From Pseudarthrobacter sp. MM222 (GTDB lineage: Bacteria; Actinomycetota; Actinomycetes; Actinomycetales; Micrococcaceae), in the NCBI RefSeq assembly GCF_947090775.1, contig NZ_OX352321.1, positions 4,223,033 through 4,287,032 of the forward strand: a stretch of DNA of 64,000 nucleotides. The letters are read 5' to 3'. Numbering within the stretch: position 1 is the first letter of the stretch; every line of letters begins with the position of its first letter. Both the position numbers and the translations under genes were made by a program. Below, one piece after another: positions 1 to 8,364 of the stretch. A model generated the notes under the pieces. That model made no database searches. It was given only the letters and a program-made list of their open reading frames with translations, and was not told the origin of the DNA.

Positions 1-2
1 AA

Positions 3-1151
3 GTCCGGGACGAGATCGCCAAGTCCATGGGCTTCTGGCTGCAGCTCGGCCTCGACGGTTTCCGCCTCGACGCCGTCCCGTTCTTCCTGGAACTGCGCGG
101 TGAGCCCAAGGACGAGGCCGCCAGGACCAACCCGCACGAGTACCTGAGCGCCCTGCGCAGCTTCCTGAACCGCCGCAACGGCAGCGCCGTCCTGCTCGGC
201 GAGGTCAACCTGCCCTACAAGGAGCAACTGAAATACTTCGGCGGACCCGCGGGCAACGAGCTGAACATGCAGTTCGACTTCCTGTCTATGCAGAACATGT
301 ATCTTTCGCTGGCCCGGGAGGACGCCCGGCCGCTGGCCAAGAGCCTTAGCAGCCGCCCGGAAATCCACCCGGACAACCAGTGGGCGATGTTTGTCCGGAA
401 CCATGACGAACTGACCCTGGACAAACTCAGCGACGCCGAGCGCCAGGAGGTCTTCGCCGCCTTCGGACCGGACGAGGACATGCAGATGTACGGCCGCGGC
501 CTGCGACGCCGGCTGCCCACCATGCTTAAAGGGGACCCGGCCCGGATCCGGATGGTGTATTCGCTGATGTTCTCGCTGCCCGGCACGCCGGTGCTGTTCT
601 ACGGTGAAGAGATCGGGATGGGCGAGGACCTGCGGGCCAAGGGCCGCTCCGCAGTCCGTTCCCCGATGCAGTGGGACGACGCCGAGAACGGCGGCTTCTC
701 CACGGCTCCGGCAAAGGATCTGGTCGCCCCGGTGGTGGAGGGCTACTTCGGCCCGAAAAACATCAACGCCGGCGCCGCAAAACGGGACCCGGAGTCACTT
801 TGGAACTTCGTTGCCACGCTCATCCAGCGCTACCGGGAAAGCCCCGAACTGGGCTGGGGCGAGTTCGAGCTGATCAGGCACAGAGCGGAGAAGGTTCTGC
901 TGCACCGCTGCAGCTCCGCCGGATCAACCCTCATCCTGGCCCACAATTTCGGCGCGGAGCCGATAGCGGTGACCGCAAATGTCACGTCCAGGGAGGACCA
1001 GGAGCCGGACTTCGCCGGCGCGGTGCTGCGCGACCTGCTGGACGGACAGGATGTCCCGCTGGCGGAGGACGGCAGCTTTGAGCTGCAGCTGGACCGCTAC
1101 GGCTACCGGTGGTTCCGGATCCGGCGCCCCGAGGACCGCCACAGCCCCTAG
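3..1151 (+). CDS. GH13 alpha-amylase family enzyme, trehalose-synthase-like (5' end outside window)
   Basis: The frame is open from the window edge, so the start lies upstream; 382 residues are visible. The three GH13 catalytic carboxylates can be placed in this fragment: nucleophile Asp in GFRLDAVP (fragment residue 23), acid/base Glu in LLGEVN (67) and the transition-state Asp in RNHDEL (135). RNHDELTLDKL and the later SAVRSPMQW segment resemble trehalose synthase/maltose glucosyltransferase and related glucosyl-transferring GH13 enzymes, but the acid/base motif differs from the classical TreS one. The last ~90 residues look like the usual beta-rich C-terminal domain. No signal peptide can be judged. 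Probably a cytoplasmic glucan or trehalose enzyme; the substrate is not fixed by the sequence. Confidence 0.85.
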   Translation, partial: VRDEIAKSMGFWLQLGLDGFRLDAVPFFLELRGEPKDEAARTNPHEYLSALRSFLNRRNGSAVLLGEVNLPYKEQLKYFGGPAGNELNMQFDFLSMQNMYLSLAREDARPLAKSLSSRPEIHPDNQWAMFVRNHDELTLDKLSDAERQEVFAAFGPDEDMQMYGRGLRRRLPTMLKGDPARIRMVYSLMFSLPGTPVLFYGEEIGMGEDLRAKGRSAVRSPMQWDDAENGGFSTAPAKDLVAPVVEGYFGPKNINAGAAKRDPESLWNFVATLIQRYRESPELGWGEFELIRHRAEKVLLHRCSSAGSTLILAHNFGAEPIAVTANVTSREDQEPDFAGAVLRDLLDGQDVPLAEDGSFELQLDRYGYRWFRIRRPEDRHSP

Positions 1152-1195
1152 CGTGGAAGTTCAGGATCAAAGCCGGCTACGAGAGGACCTGCGGC

Positions 1196-1768
1196 ATGGC
1201 GATCGAGATTCGTCCGGCGACGCAGTTCGACGACGTGAAAACGATGGTTGGCTCCAAGCGTCCCGACGCGAACGTTTGCTGGTGCCTGAGCTACCGCATC
1301 CCTTCCAAACAGAACCTGGAGTTGCGCGGCACAGAGCGCGGGGCGTTGGTGGAGCAGCTCGTGGGGCAGGATCCGCCGCCGGGGGTGATCGCGTACGACG
1401 GCGACGAGGTGGTGGGCTGGGCGGCCATCCATCCGCGCGCCGACACCAGTTTTGCCCGCAACCGCAAGATCCCCCACCTCGACGACCTCGACGTGTGGTC
1501 GGTGTGGTGCATTCGCGTGCGGCCCGGCCGCCGCGGCGAGGGCATCTCGCATCACCTGCTGCAGGGCGCCGTCGACTTTGCCCGCGGCTACGGTGCGCCG
1601 GCCATCGAGGGCTACCCTGTCGATAACCGCGGCAGCCATGTGGATCTGACCATGGCCTATGTAGGCACCCGCGGGCTCTTCGAACAAGCCGGGTTCGCCA
1701 AGGCCGCGGACACCGACTCCGTGATCAACGGATTTCCTCGGGTGTTGATGCGGCTCAACCTGCGCTGA
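1196..1768 (+). CDS. GNAT family N-acetyltransferase
   Basis: A 190-residue protein with the GNAT fold signature: a central strand followed by the acetyl-CoA loop RPGRRGEGIS (around residues 105-115), then a helix, and a C-terminal GLFEQAGFAKA segment typical of the family's last helix-strand pair. It should transfer an acetyl group from acetyl-CoA to an unidentified amine. The ATG at 1196 is preferred over the longer open frame (from 1109), which would overlap the upstream GH13 gene; a GAGAGGACC stretch sits upstream as ribosome binding site. It lies 44 bp after the GH13 stop, so co-transcription is possible, with no functional link evident. Confidence 0.85.
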   Translation: MAIEIRPATQFDDVKTMVGSKRPDANVCWCLSYRIPSKQNLELRGTERGALVEQLVGQDPPPGVIAYDGDEVVGWAAIHPRADTSFARNRKIPHLDDLDVWSVWCIRVRPGRRGEGISHHLLQGAVDFARGYGAPAIEGYPVDNRGSHVDLTMAYVGTRGLFEQAGFAKAADTDSVINGFPRVLMRLNLR

Positions 1769-1798
1769 TTCCAGGTCCGTCGGCGTACTACACCCACG

Positions 1799-1825
1799 TG
1801 GCACGCATGGCACGCATGGCACGCA
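1799..1825. repeat. three tandem 9-bp repeats (TGGCACGCA)
   Basis: Three perfect adjacent copies of TGGCACGCA lie in the 195-bp gap between the GNAT gene and the next small gene. They produce a spurious repetitive reading frame. No hairpin or promoter is obvious here. Confidence 0.7.
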
Positions 1826-1963
1826 ATGGAAATCTAACAGCCATCAGAGCGTGTCCAGATCTAACCAAGCGCTTACCGGGTAGAAATGCAGCGGCAACAT
1901 TGACGAAGGACACTGGAGGTGCCGGCAATAGCAGGCACCAGCTCCAGTCCGGGAGGCCCCGCC

Positions 1964-2200
1964 ATGTTGAAGGAAGCCAACGCCCATGTGACCCGTATCC
2001 GCGCCGTGGATCAGCTGCATCGCGGCGATGAAATCGAGGCCCGCCTGAGGGTCGGCCCGAGCTACGACGACGTCGTGATCCGCCGCGGCAGCGTCCAGGA
2101 GACCGCGCCGGGAATCGGCGTCGTCTGGATCCTTGACCGCGCGTCAGGTACCCGCAGAGCCATCAACACGGACGAGTGCAGCCTCTGGCGGGTCGCTTGA
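1964..2200 (+). CDS. small hypothetical protein (78 aa)
   Basis: A 78-residue soluble protein starting MLKEANAHVTRIRAV, with no membrane segment, signal or recognised motif. The start at 1964 is chosen because GGGAGG lies 9 bases upstream; the frame is open further upstream but without a ribosome binding site. Third codon positions are strongly G/C, as in neighbouring genes, which supports real coding. The strand-rich pattern (VDQLHRGDEIEARLRVG...VVWILDRAS) suggests a small beta-barrel-like fold, but that is inference only. It stands alone and converges on the MoaD-like gene 5 bp beyond its stop. Confidence 0.6.
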   Translation: MLKEANAHVTRIRAVDQLHRGDEIEARLRVGPSYDDVVIRRGSVQETAPGIGVVWILDRASGTRRAINTDECSLWRVA

Positions 2201-2205
2201 GGCCG

Positions 2206-2493
2206 CTAGCCTCCTGCGACGGACTGGATGATCAGCAGTTCCTGGCCGGGTGAAATCTCGGTGGCCAGGCCCTGCAACCGGCGGATCTCGTTCCCGTTGA
2301 CGTAGATATTCACGTAGCGTCGGACTTTCCCGGTTTCATCCCGCAGCCGCCTTGAGAGCGCCGGATAGGCCCCGGTCACCATATCCAGCACCCCCGCTAC
2401 CGTCACCGTCCCGTCGGCGGGCGCAGTCAGGATGGACTGTCCGCCGGCGAGCGGCTGGAGCACACTGGGGAGCAGTACGCTGATGTCAGCCAT
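2206..2493 (-). CDS. MoaD/ThiS-family ubiquitin-like sulfur-carrier protein
   Basis: A 95-residue protein of the size and pattern of MoaD/ThiS beta-grasp proteins: ILTAPADGTVTVAGVLDMV near the N-terminus, VNIYVNGNEIRRLQGLATEI in the middle (the V-x-VNG element), and LLIIQSVAGG at the end. The terminal Gly-Gly, which in this family is adenylated and thiocarboxylated by an E1-like enzyme, is intact. It starts 6 bp after the stop of the BNR-repeat gene and is surely co-transcribed with it. No MoaE, MoeB or ThiF homologue lies in the window, so a molybdopterin role is not implied; it may be a sulfur carrier or protein modifier. Confidence 0.85.
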   Translation of the reverse strand: MADISVLLPSVLQPLAGGQSILTAPADGTVTVAGVLDMVTGAYPALSRRLRDETGKVRRYVNIYVNGNEIRRLQGLATEISPGQELLIIQSVAGG

Positions 2494-2499
2494 CGGTAC

Positions 2500-3636
2500 C
2501 TACGCGTTCAGGGCGACGTCCGGCACGGCGCCAGGGTCCCCTGCAACGGACACGGCAGCGGCCCGCACGCACAGCACGTCGGGCAGGTGGGAGGCCACCT
2601 CCGTGAAGCTTTCGCCCTCATCGGAACTGGCATACACGCTGCCGCCGCGGGTTCCGAAGTACACGCCGGCCGGCTCCGCGGCATCGACGCACGCGGCGTC
2701 CCGGAGCACCGCATTGAACTCGGCCTGCGGAAGTCCAGCATCCAGCCGTGTCCAACTGGAGCCGGCGTCGCCGGTCCGATGGACGGCGAGTTTGCCGTCC
2801 GGCGGGATTCTTTCCCCATCGGCCTTCAGCGGGATCACCCACGCGGTCCCGGCCCGGCGCGGATGGGTGAGCATCACAAAACCGAAGTCGGCGGGGAGCC
2901 CTTCCGCAATTGATTCCCAGTGCTCGGCGTCATCGTCAGTGCGGTAGACACCGTGATGGTTCTGCGCGTAGAGCCGGCCGTCGACGGCGGCATCGGCGGC
3001 AATCTTGTGGACGCACTGGCCGAACTCGGGGTTAGGATCCGGCATGAAGTACGCCGATATCCCGCTGTTGCGGGGCTCCCAGGACGTGCCGCCGTCGAGC
3101 GAGCGGTAGACGCCGCCGGTGCTCATGGCGACATGGACCTTCTCGCCCGTGTGGTCGAGGACGATCGAGTGCGCGGCGGCGCCGCCGTAGCCGGCTCCCC
3201 ATTCGGTGCGGTGCGGATGGTCCCAGAGTCCCCGGTTCAGTTCGAAGTGCTCGCCGCCGTCGGTGGACTTCCAGACGGAAATCGGTTCGCAACCGGCCCA
3301 GACCACTCCCGGGCGGGACTCGGCATCCGGGTGGATCTGCCAGACGCGTTCGAGGGCGGCGTCGGTACCCTCCGGAAAGCGGATGGCGCCGTGCTCGGGC
3401 TCGTTCCAGGTGGCGCCCAGGTCATCGGAGTGGAAGACGGTGGGGCCCCAGTGCTCGGATCGAACACCGACCAGGATCCGGCTCCGGCCGTCGCGCGTGT
3501 CGATGGCGATGCTGGGAACTTCGCTCATCAGGAAGTGCGGTCCCGAAAGGGACCAATCCTTGCGGTCCGGGCTGCTTGCCAGCCAGAGCCCCTTTTTAGT
3601 GCCGATCGCCAGGACATAACTCTCTGCGGTAGCCAT
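2500..3636 (-). CDS. BNR/Asp-box repeat protein (sialidase-like beta-propeller)
   Basis: A 378-residue protein with at least six Asp-box repeats of the S-x-D-x-G-x-x-(W/F) type: HSDDLGATW, STDGGEHF, SLDGGTSW, RTDDDAEHW, RTGDAGSSW and SSDEGESF. These form the turns of a six- or seven-bladed beta-propeller as in sialidases and VPS10-type proteins. There is no signal peptide, and the catalytic residues of true sialidases are not recognisable, so enzymatic activity is not claimed. ATG at 3636 and ATG at 3645 are both possible starts; 3645 has GGGTGG upstream at better spacing. Co-transcribed with the MoaD-like gene 6 bp downstream. Confidence 0.8.
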   Translation of the reverse strand: MATAESYVLAIGTKKGLWLASSPDRKDWSLSGPHFLMSEVPSIAIDTRDGRSRILVGVRSEHWGPTVFHSDDLGATWNEPEHGAIRFPEGTDAALERVWQIHPDAESRPGVVWAGCEPISVWKSTDGGEHFELNRGLWDHPHRTEWGAGYGGAAAHSIVLDHTGEKVHVAMSTGGVYRSLDGGTSWEPRNSGISAYFMPDPNPEFGQCVHKIAADAAVDGRLYAQNHHGVYRTDDDAEHWESIAEGLPADFGFVMLTHPRRAGTAWVIPLKADGERIPPDGKLAVHRTGDAGSSWTRLDAGLPQAEFNAVLRDAACVDAAEPAGVYFGTRGGSVYASSDEGESFTEVASHLPDVLCVRAAAVSVAGDPGAVPDVALNA

Positions 3637-3706
3637 GCCCCCCATGCAACCACCCAGACCGGGAGGCCGCAATGGCTTTACGCCCCTGATTTGGCGCGCG
3701 GGGCCG

Positions 3707-3916
3707 TCAGTCGACGAATTCGGACTGGGTCTCGATGAAGTCCCAGTCCGCAGTCGTCAGGACCGCGGAGACCTCCTCCGGGCGGGGACCGCCGGCCTCG
3801 GCAATCCCCTGCAGCACCGGCAGGGGAAGTTCATCGGCGCGCAGGTTTTCCCGCAGCCACTCCTTGCTCGCCAGATCCAGATCCAGCCACCACATGAAGA
3901 TTTCCACGGCGGTCAC
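3707..3916 (-). CDS. small hypothetical protein (69 aa)
   Basis: A 69-residue acidic soluble protein (starts MTAVEIFMWWLDLDLASKEW) with no known motif. It reads AEGG(GA)GPRPEEVSAVLTTADWDF in the second half and ends in an acidic tail. The start has a good ribosome binding site (GGAAGG) about 7 bases upstream on the minus strand. Codon use matches the neighbours. It lies between the BNR gene start and the DUF4193 gene, in its own 400-bp slot. Function unknown. Confidence 0.6.
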   Translation of the reverse strand: MTAVEIFMWWLDLDLASKEWLRENLRADELPLPVLQGIAEAGGPRPEEVSAVLTTADWDFIETQSEFVD

Positions 3917-4035
3917 CCTTCCTTCCGTTCTTCCACGTTAGGCCCCGGACCGGGGGTGTTCAAGGGCCGGTGGACTCTGGCAGCAATCCCGGGCCGAAGA
4001 CGTGCTGGCCTCCAGGCCCTTAGCCCTGCAGCGGC

Positions 4036-4338
4036 CTAGCCTTCACATTCGACGCAGAACTTGTGGCCGTTCTTTTCGCGGGCGATCTGGGAGCGGTGCC
4101 GGACCAGGAAACAGGAATAGCAGGTGAACTCGTCTTCAGCCTGCGGGATGACCTGTACGACCAACTCCTCGGCAACGAACTCACCGCCCGGGGTCATCGT
4201 GTCGTCGAGCGCATCGGATTCATCCAGTTCACGGACCACGCTGCGGGCATCAGGTGCATTTGCGGATTGCAGCGCTTCCAGGGAACTGTCCTGGGACTCC
4301 TTGACGTCGGAGCGTACTTCGTCGTAATCGGTTGCCAC
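4036..4338 (-). CDS. DUF4193 domain protein (zinc-ribbon-like)
   Basis: A 100-residue protein matching the actinobacterial DUF4193 family: an acidic N-terminal half (MATDYDEVRSD...LDESDALDD) and a C-terminal zinc-ribbon-like module with CYSC at about residue 77 and CVEC at about 95, separated by the basic RHRSQIAREKNGHKF segment. The four cysteines probably bind zinc. The family is near universal in Actinobacteria but its role is unknown; the acidic N-terminus with a basic ribbon suggests nucleic-acid or polymerase association, which is inference. The gene is monocistronic and divergent from the universal stress protein gene. Confidence 0.9.
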   Translation of the reverse strand: MATDYDEVRSDVKESQDSSLEALQSANAPDARSVVRELDESDALDDTMTPGGEFVAEELVVQVIPQAEDEFTCYSCFLVRHRSQIAREKNGHKFCVECEG

Positions 4339-4538
4339 TTAGGTGGTTCTCTTTTCTGTCGTTCGTGTCTGACGGGAGTGCAACATCCACCATGGGTATG
4401 GTATTCCCGAGCCGATGGAGAAGTCGTCGCCGTCGACGTCGAAGTGTACCCGCATGCCGGCCGCTACGGTAATTGCCGCAGCAACATCCGGGGAAGTAAG
4501 CCCCTGTTCAGGCTTGCGCCGTGGGGCAACAATTGAGT

Positions 4539-5045
4539 ATGTCCGACGACGCCTCCACCCGCCCATTGCCCGTGGTGGTCGGCGTCGTGCCGGGACAGTA
4601 TCCGGAAGTACTGCGGACGGCGGCATCGCTCGCCGCAGGTCTGTCCGCTCCCCTGATCTGCGCCTACGTGGACGAGGCCAGCTATCTGGTGGAGTGGGAC
4701 CCGGCACGCACGGCGCACCGGCTGTCGCTCCACCCCGACGCGGACGACGCCGAAATACGGGCGGTGACCCGGGAGCTGCGTTCCGTCGTGGCGGCGGCCT
4801 GCGACGGCCCCGGGGTTGCCTGGAGCCTCCGGACGCTCGCGGGCGACCCGGCCCGGGCGCTCGGCAGGCTCGCCGCCGAAGCCGGGGCAGCCATGATTGT
4901 CGTCGGTACGCCGGAACGGGGCTTGGGGCACCGGCTTTCCGAAGCGCTCAACGGATCTGTAGCCGCGTGGCTCAGCCATCACCAGGACCATCCGATCCTG
5001 ATCGTGCCCGCGCCGCGTCCTGGCCGCAAGTCCCGCGGTTCCTGA
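4539..5045 (+). CDS. universal stress protein, UspA family
   Basis: A 168-residue single-domain Usp protein. The N-terminal strand PVVVGVVPGQYPEVLRTAASLA and the C-terminal MIVVGTPERGLGHRLSEALNGSVAA region match the alpha/beta nucleotide-binding fold; the G-x2-G-x9-G-(S/T) ATP motif is recognisable but degenerate (GTPERG...NGSV). It probably binds nucleotides and helps in stress survival. ATG at 4539 is taken as start; a longer frame from 4521 would only add six residues. It is divergent from DUF4193, and an intrinsic terminator lies about 130 bp downstream. Confidence 0.85.
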   Translation: MSDDASTRPLPVVVGVVPGQYPEVLRTAASLAAGLSAPLICAYVDEASYLVEWDPARTAHRLSLHPDADDAEIRAVTRELRSVVAAACDGPGVAWSLRTLAGDPARALGRLAAEAGAAMIVVGTPERGLGHRLSEALNGSVAAWLSHHQDHPILIVPAPRPGRKSRGS

Positions 5046-5176
5046 CGGGTCCGTAAACAGCGGAAATCTACCGCAGGAAAGTAAAGCGAAAGTAGTTATT
5101 CGCGGTGCTGGCTTTCCCCGGATCTCCCCAAGTAAGCTTGTTTTCGTAGCCCATTGAAGGGACTACCCCAAAAACT

Positions 5177-5221
5177 GCTCCGGAGTGCGTATCCCCCAAT
5201 AACGCGCTCCGGAGCCTTTTT
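5177..5221 (+). terminator. rho-independent terminator
   Basis: GCTCCGGAG (5177-5185) pairs with CTCCGGAGC (5207-5215), extended inside by GCGT/ACGC, and is followed by CTTTTTA. It sits between the universal stress gene and csoR and would stop read-through into the copper operon. Confidence 0.8.
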
Positions 5222-5260
5222 AATGTCCGGACCGTTTTTCGGCAGGCCCGGTCTTCGGGA

Positions 5261-5300
5261 TACCCGCAGGGGGTACTTGCGCGATACCCCCAGGGGGTAT
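5261..5300 (+). promoter_or_regulatory. tandem CsoR operators and csoR promoter
   Basis: Two near-identical palindromes lie just upstream of csoR: TACCCGCAGGGGGTA (5261-5275) and ATACCCCCAGGGGGTAT (5284-5300), centre to centre about 24 bp. The poly-G/poly-C palindrome with TA ends is the known CsoR operator type. The second copy abuts TATATG (5298-5303), a plausible -10 element, so copper-free CsoR would block its own promoter. Confidence 0.8.
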
Positions 5301-5311
5301 ATGTTGAGGCC

Positions 5312-5656
5312 ATGGATGAGTCCGAACTCCCGATTATGGCCCCCACCGACGCCGAACAGCCCCCACACGGCTATACCTCCAACAAGGAGGCCTACCTGCG
5401 GCGGCTCAAGCGGATCGAAGGCCAGGTCCGTGGCATCGCCCGGATGGTCGACGAGGACAAATACTGCATCGACATCCTCACGCAGGTCGCCGCCGCCACC
5501 AAGGCGTTGCACGCATTAAGCCTGGGGCTGGTGGAGGAACACATCGGCCACTGTGTCGTCGGGGCGGCGTCCGAGCCTGATCCAGGTCTCCGCGCCGAAG
5601 CCATCGACGTCAAGGTCAAGGAAGCCACCGACGCCATCGGGCGCCTGCTGCGGTAG
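5312..5656 (+). CDS. csoR: CsoR family copper-sensing repressor
   Basis: A 114-residue all-helical repressor. The RRLKRIEGQVRGIARMVD segment (residues 30-47) is the family hallmark for DNA contact, and the Cu(I) ligands Cys52, His77 and Cys81 are all present (KYCID and EEHIGHC). Apo-CsoR binds the GC-rich palindromes seen upstream, and Cu(I) releases it. It is the first gene of a three-gene copper module: copZ follows after 69 bp and copA after a further 48 bp. The 20-residue N-terminal extension before the helix bundle is longer than in many CsoRs. Start ATG 5312 follows directly on the second operator. Confidence 0.93.
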   Translation: MDESELPIMAPTDAEQPPHGYTSNKEAYLRRLKRIEGQVRGIARMVDEDKYCIDILTQVAAATKALHALSLGLVEEHIGHCVVGAASEPDPGLRAEAIDVKVKEATDAIGRLLR

Positions 5657-5725
5657 CGGCAACACCACCACCTGGCACACAATCGGGCTGCTGAACTCCA
5701 GCCGTCCGCCAACAAGGAGCAAGCC

Positions 5726-5956
5726 ATGAGCACCGTTTCCACCACCGTCAGCGTTTCCGGGATGACCTGCGGCCACTGCGTGTCCTCTGTCAGCGAAGAG
5801 ATTGAGGCGCTGGCCGGCGTCGAGCAGGTCGACGTCGACCTCAACGCCGGCGGCGTCTCCAGCGTGACTATCACCTCCACCGGGGCACTGTCCGCTGCCG
5901 AAATCGGCGAGGCGGTTGCCGAGGCAGGCTACCTTGTGGTGGCCAACGAAGCCTGA
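5726..5956 (+). CDS. copZ: copper chaperone, heavy-metal-associated domain
   Basis: A 76-residue single HMA domain with the metal site GMTCGHC (Cys15 and Cys18) and the ferredoxin-like beta-alpha-beta-beta-alpha-beta pattern. It should carry Cu(I) in the cytoplasm and hand it to the CopA pump encoded next. AAGGAGC sits 6-10 bases upstream of the ATG. Lying between csoR and copA, it is almost certainly co-regulated with them by CsoR. Confidence 0.92.
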   Translation: MSTVSTTVSVSGMTCGHCVSSVSEEIEALAGVEQVDVDLNAGGVSSVTITSTGALSAAEIGEAVAEAGYLVVANEA

Positions 5957-6004
5957 ACACCCGGCGCAGCCGCAACAGCACGCCACCCGAACAAGGAAGC
6001 AACC

Positions 6005-8332
6005 GTGACTAACGAGCATCTGCTGAACCAGCCGGGAAGCCGGGCCATCGAGCTCGATATCGAGGGCATGACCTGCGCTTCCTGCGTCAGCCGGGTCGAA
6101 CGCAAGCTCGCAAAACTCGACGGCGTCGAAGCCTCGGTCAACCTTCCCCTCGAGTCCGCGCACGTGACCGTCCCGATCGACGTCACCGACGAGCAAATCA
6201 CCGCCACGGTAGCGGCAGCGGGCTACAAGGCCACCATCCGCCCCACCGCTGGCAAGGAGCCGGTCGGCCCTTACGCCGGCGACGGGCAGGCGGAACGGCA
6301 CGGCGCCGGCGAGGACCACCTGGCCCACGGGGGCTCCGCGGCAACGCTGCGCCCGCGGCTCCTGGCGGCAGCCGCCCTGACGGTCCCGGTGCTCCTGATG
6401 TCGATGTTCCCGGCGTTCCAGTTCGCGAATTGGGGCTGGGCGGCCGGCGTCCTGGCCCTGCCGGTCGTGAGCTGGGCGGCATGGCCCTTCCACCGGGCGG
6501 CCGCAGTCAACGCCCGGCATTTCGCGTCCACGATGGACACCCTCGTGTCCCTCGGCGTCGTCGCTGCCTACCTGTTTTCCGTCTGGCAGCTGCTGGCCAA
6601 TCCCGGGCTGACCGGGGACGCGCAGGGCATGGACGCCATGGAGACGCGTCCGGGCGGGCTCTACTTCGAGGTCGCCTCCGTCGTCACCACATTCCTGCTG
6701 CTCGGGCGCTACTTGGAGGCCAACGCCAAGCAGAAAGCCGGGAACGCGCTGCGGGCCCTGCTGGAGCTGGGCGCCAAGGATGCCACCGTCCTCCGCGGGG
6801 GTATGGAATACAAGGTTCCGGCGGACCGGCTGGCGGTGGGCGAGGTGATCGTGGTCCGCCCCGGCGAGAAGATCGCTACCGACGGCATCGTAATCGACGG
6901 CTCGTCCGCCGTGGACGCCTCCCTCGTAACCGGCGAGTCGGTGCCTGTGGAAGTCGGGCCGGACAGCGCGGTCACGGGTGCCACCATCAACACCTCCGGC
7001 AGGCTCCTGGTGCGCGCCACCCGGGTGGGATCGGAAACCACTCTCGCCCAGATGGGCCGCCTGGTCTCCCTGGCGCAGACCGGAAAGGCGCCGATCGCGC
7101 GCCTCGCGGACCGGATCAGTTCGGTCTTCGTCCCGGTGGTGCTGGTCATCAGCGCGCTCACGTTTGCCGGCTGGCTGCTCGCCGCCGGACCCGCCATCAG
7201 CGATGCCGAGCTCCGCGCCGCCTTCACGGCTGCTGTGGCCGTACTGGTCATCGCCTGCCCTTGCGCGCTTGGGCTGGCGACGCCGGTTGGACTCCTCGCC
7301 GGGACCGGCCGCGGGGCCCAGCTGGGGATCCTCATCAAGGGGCCCCAGGTGCTGGAGGACACCCGGACGGTGGACACCATCGTCCTGGACAAGACCGGCA
7401 CCGTGACCACGGGCCGCCTCGCCGTCGACGGTACGCAGGCGTTCGCCCCGTTCAGCGGCGCCGAAGTCCTGCGGCTGGCAGGGGCCGTCGAGGCCGCGTC
7501 CGAGCACCCCATCGCCCATGCCATCGCCGCAGCTGCCCTGGCGGCTGGGCGGCAGAGCGGCGAGGGCGGCCGGCTACCCGCCGTCGCCGGCTTCCGTTCC
7601 GCCCCTGGCGGCGGTGTTCAGGGCACCGTCCAGGGCCGCCTGGTCACCGCCGGCCGGACGGGCTGGCTGCACGAAAACGGGGTCTCGATCACTGCCGGGC
7701 AGCAGGTTCTCCTCAGCGAGGCGGAGGAGAACGGCGGCACGGCCATCTGGCTGGCCGTCGACGGGAAGGCCGCCGGAATCATCAGCCTGCGTGACACGCT
7801 CAAGCCAGGCTCCGCGGCGGCAATCGCCAGGTTCCGGCGGCTCGGACTCCGGCCGATCCTGCTGACAGGCGACAACGCCGCAGTGGCTGCGCAGGTGGCC
7901 GCCGCCGTCGGGATCGGCCCCGACGACGTCTTTGCGGGCGTCCTGCCGGCCGGCAAGGTCGAGGCGGTGCGCGAACTGCAGGCCGGAGGAGCCACCGTGG
8001 CCATGGCCGGAGACGGGGTCAACGACGCCGCCGCGCTGGCACAGGCCGATCTCGGCATTGCAATGGGCTCCGGCACGGACGTCGCCATCGAGGCCGCGGA
8101 CCTGACCGTCATGGGAAATGATCTTGGGCAGGTGGCACTGGCCATCGAGCTGTCCCGCCGGACCCTGGCCACCATCAGGACCAACCTCTTCTGGGCGTTC
8201 TTCTACAATGCCGTCGGCATACCGGTGGCTGCCCTGGGACTGCTCAATCCGATGATCGCGGGCGCGGCCATGGCCGCGAGCTCCGTCCTGGTGGTGGCGA
8301 ACTCGCTGCGGCTGCGCAGCTTCGCGAAGTAG
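6005..8332 (+). CDS. copA: copper-translocating P1B-type ATPase
   Basis: A 775-residue P1B ATPase beginning with GTG after an AAGGAAGC ribosome binding site. Visible modules: one N-terminal HMA domain with GMTCASC (Cys24/Cys27), paired membrane segments from about residue 115, actuator motif TGES, the ion-path motif CPC (418-420) in the sixth membrane segment, phosphorylation site DKTGT (Asp462), the SEHPIAHAI histidine element of P1B pumps, and hinge GDGVND (669-674). CPC predicts Cu(I)/Ag(I) export. It is the final gene of csoR-copZ-copA. The loop after the HMA domain is rich in Gly and His, a possible extra metal-binding stretch. Confidence 0.96.
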   Translation: MTNEHLLNQPGSRAIELDIEGMTCASCVSRVERKLAKLDGVEASVNLPLESAHVTVPIDVTDEQITATVAAAGYKATIRPTAGKEPVGPYAGDGQAERHGAGEDHLAHGGSAATLRPRLLAAAALTVPVLLMSMFPAFQFANWGWAAGVLALPVVSWAAWPFHRAAAVNARHFASTMDTLVSLGVVAAYLFSVWQLLANPGLTGDAQGMDAMETRPGGLYFEVASVVTTFLLLGRYLEANAKQKAGNALRALLELGAKDATVLRGGMEYKVPADRLAVGEVIVVRPGEKIATDGIVIDGSSAVDASLVTGESVPVEVGPDSAVTGATINTSGRLLVRATRVGSETTLAQMGRLVSLAQTGKAPIARLADRISSVFVPVVLVISALTFAGWLLAAGPAISDAELRAAFTAAVAVLVIACPCALGLATPVGLLAGTGRGAQLGILIKGPQVLEDTRTVDTIVLDKTGTVTTGRLAVDGTQAFAPFSGAEVLRLAGAVEAASEHPIAHAIAAAALAAGRQSGEGGRLPAVAGFRSAPGGGVQGTVQGRLVTAGRTGWLHENGVSITAGQQVLLSEAEENGGTAIWLAVDGKAAGIISLRDTLKPGSAAAIARFRRLGLRPILLTGDNAAVAAQVAAAVGIGPDDVFAGVLPAGKVEAVRELQAGGATVAMAGDGVNDAAALAQADLGIAMGSGTDVAIEAADLTVMGNDLGQVALAIELSRRTLATIRTNLFWAFFYNAVGIPVAALGLLNPMIAGAAMAASSVLVVANSLRLRSFAK

Positions 8333-8364
8333 TCCGCCCCTGCGCCACCTGATCACGCAGCGCC

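Noticed and set aside
5516..7519. Long minus-strand open frame (667 codons) opposite csoR-copZ-copA
   Set aside because: It is antisense to recognised genes with all motifs in place; its codons mirror the G/C-rich third positions of copA.
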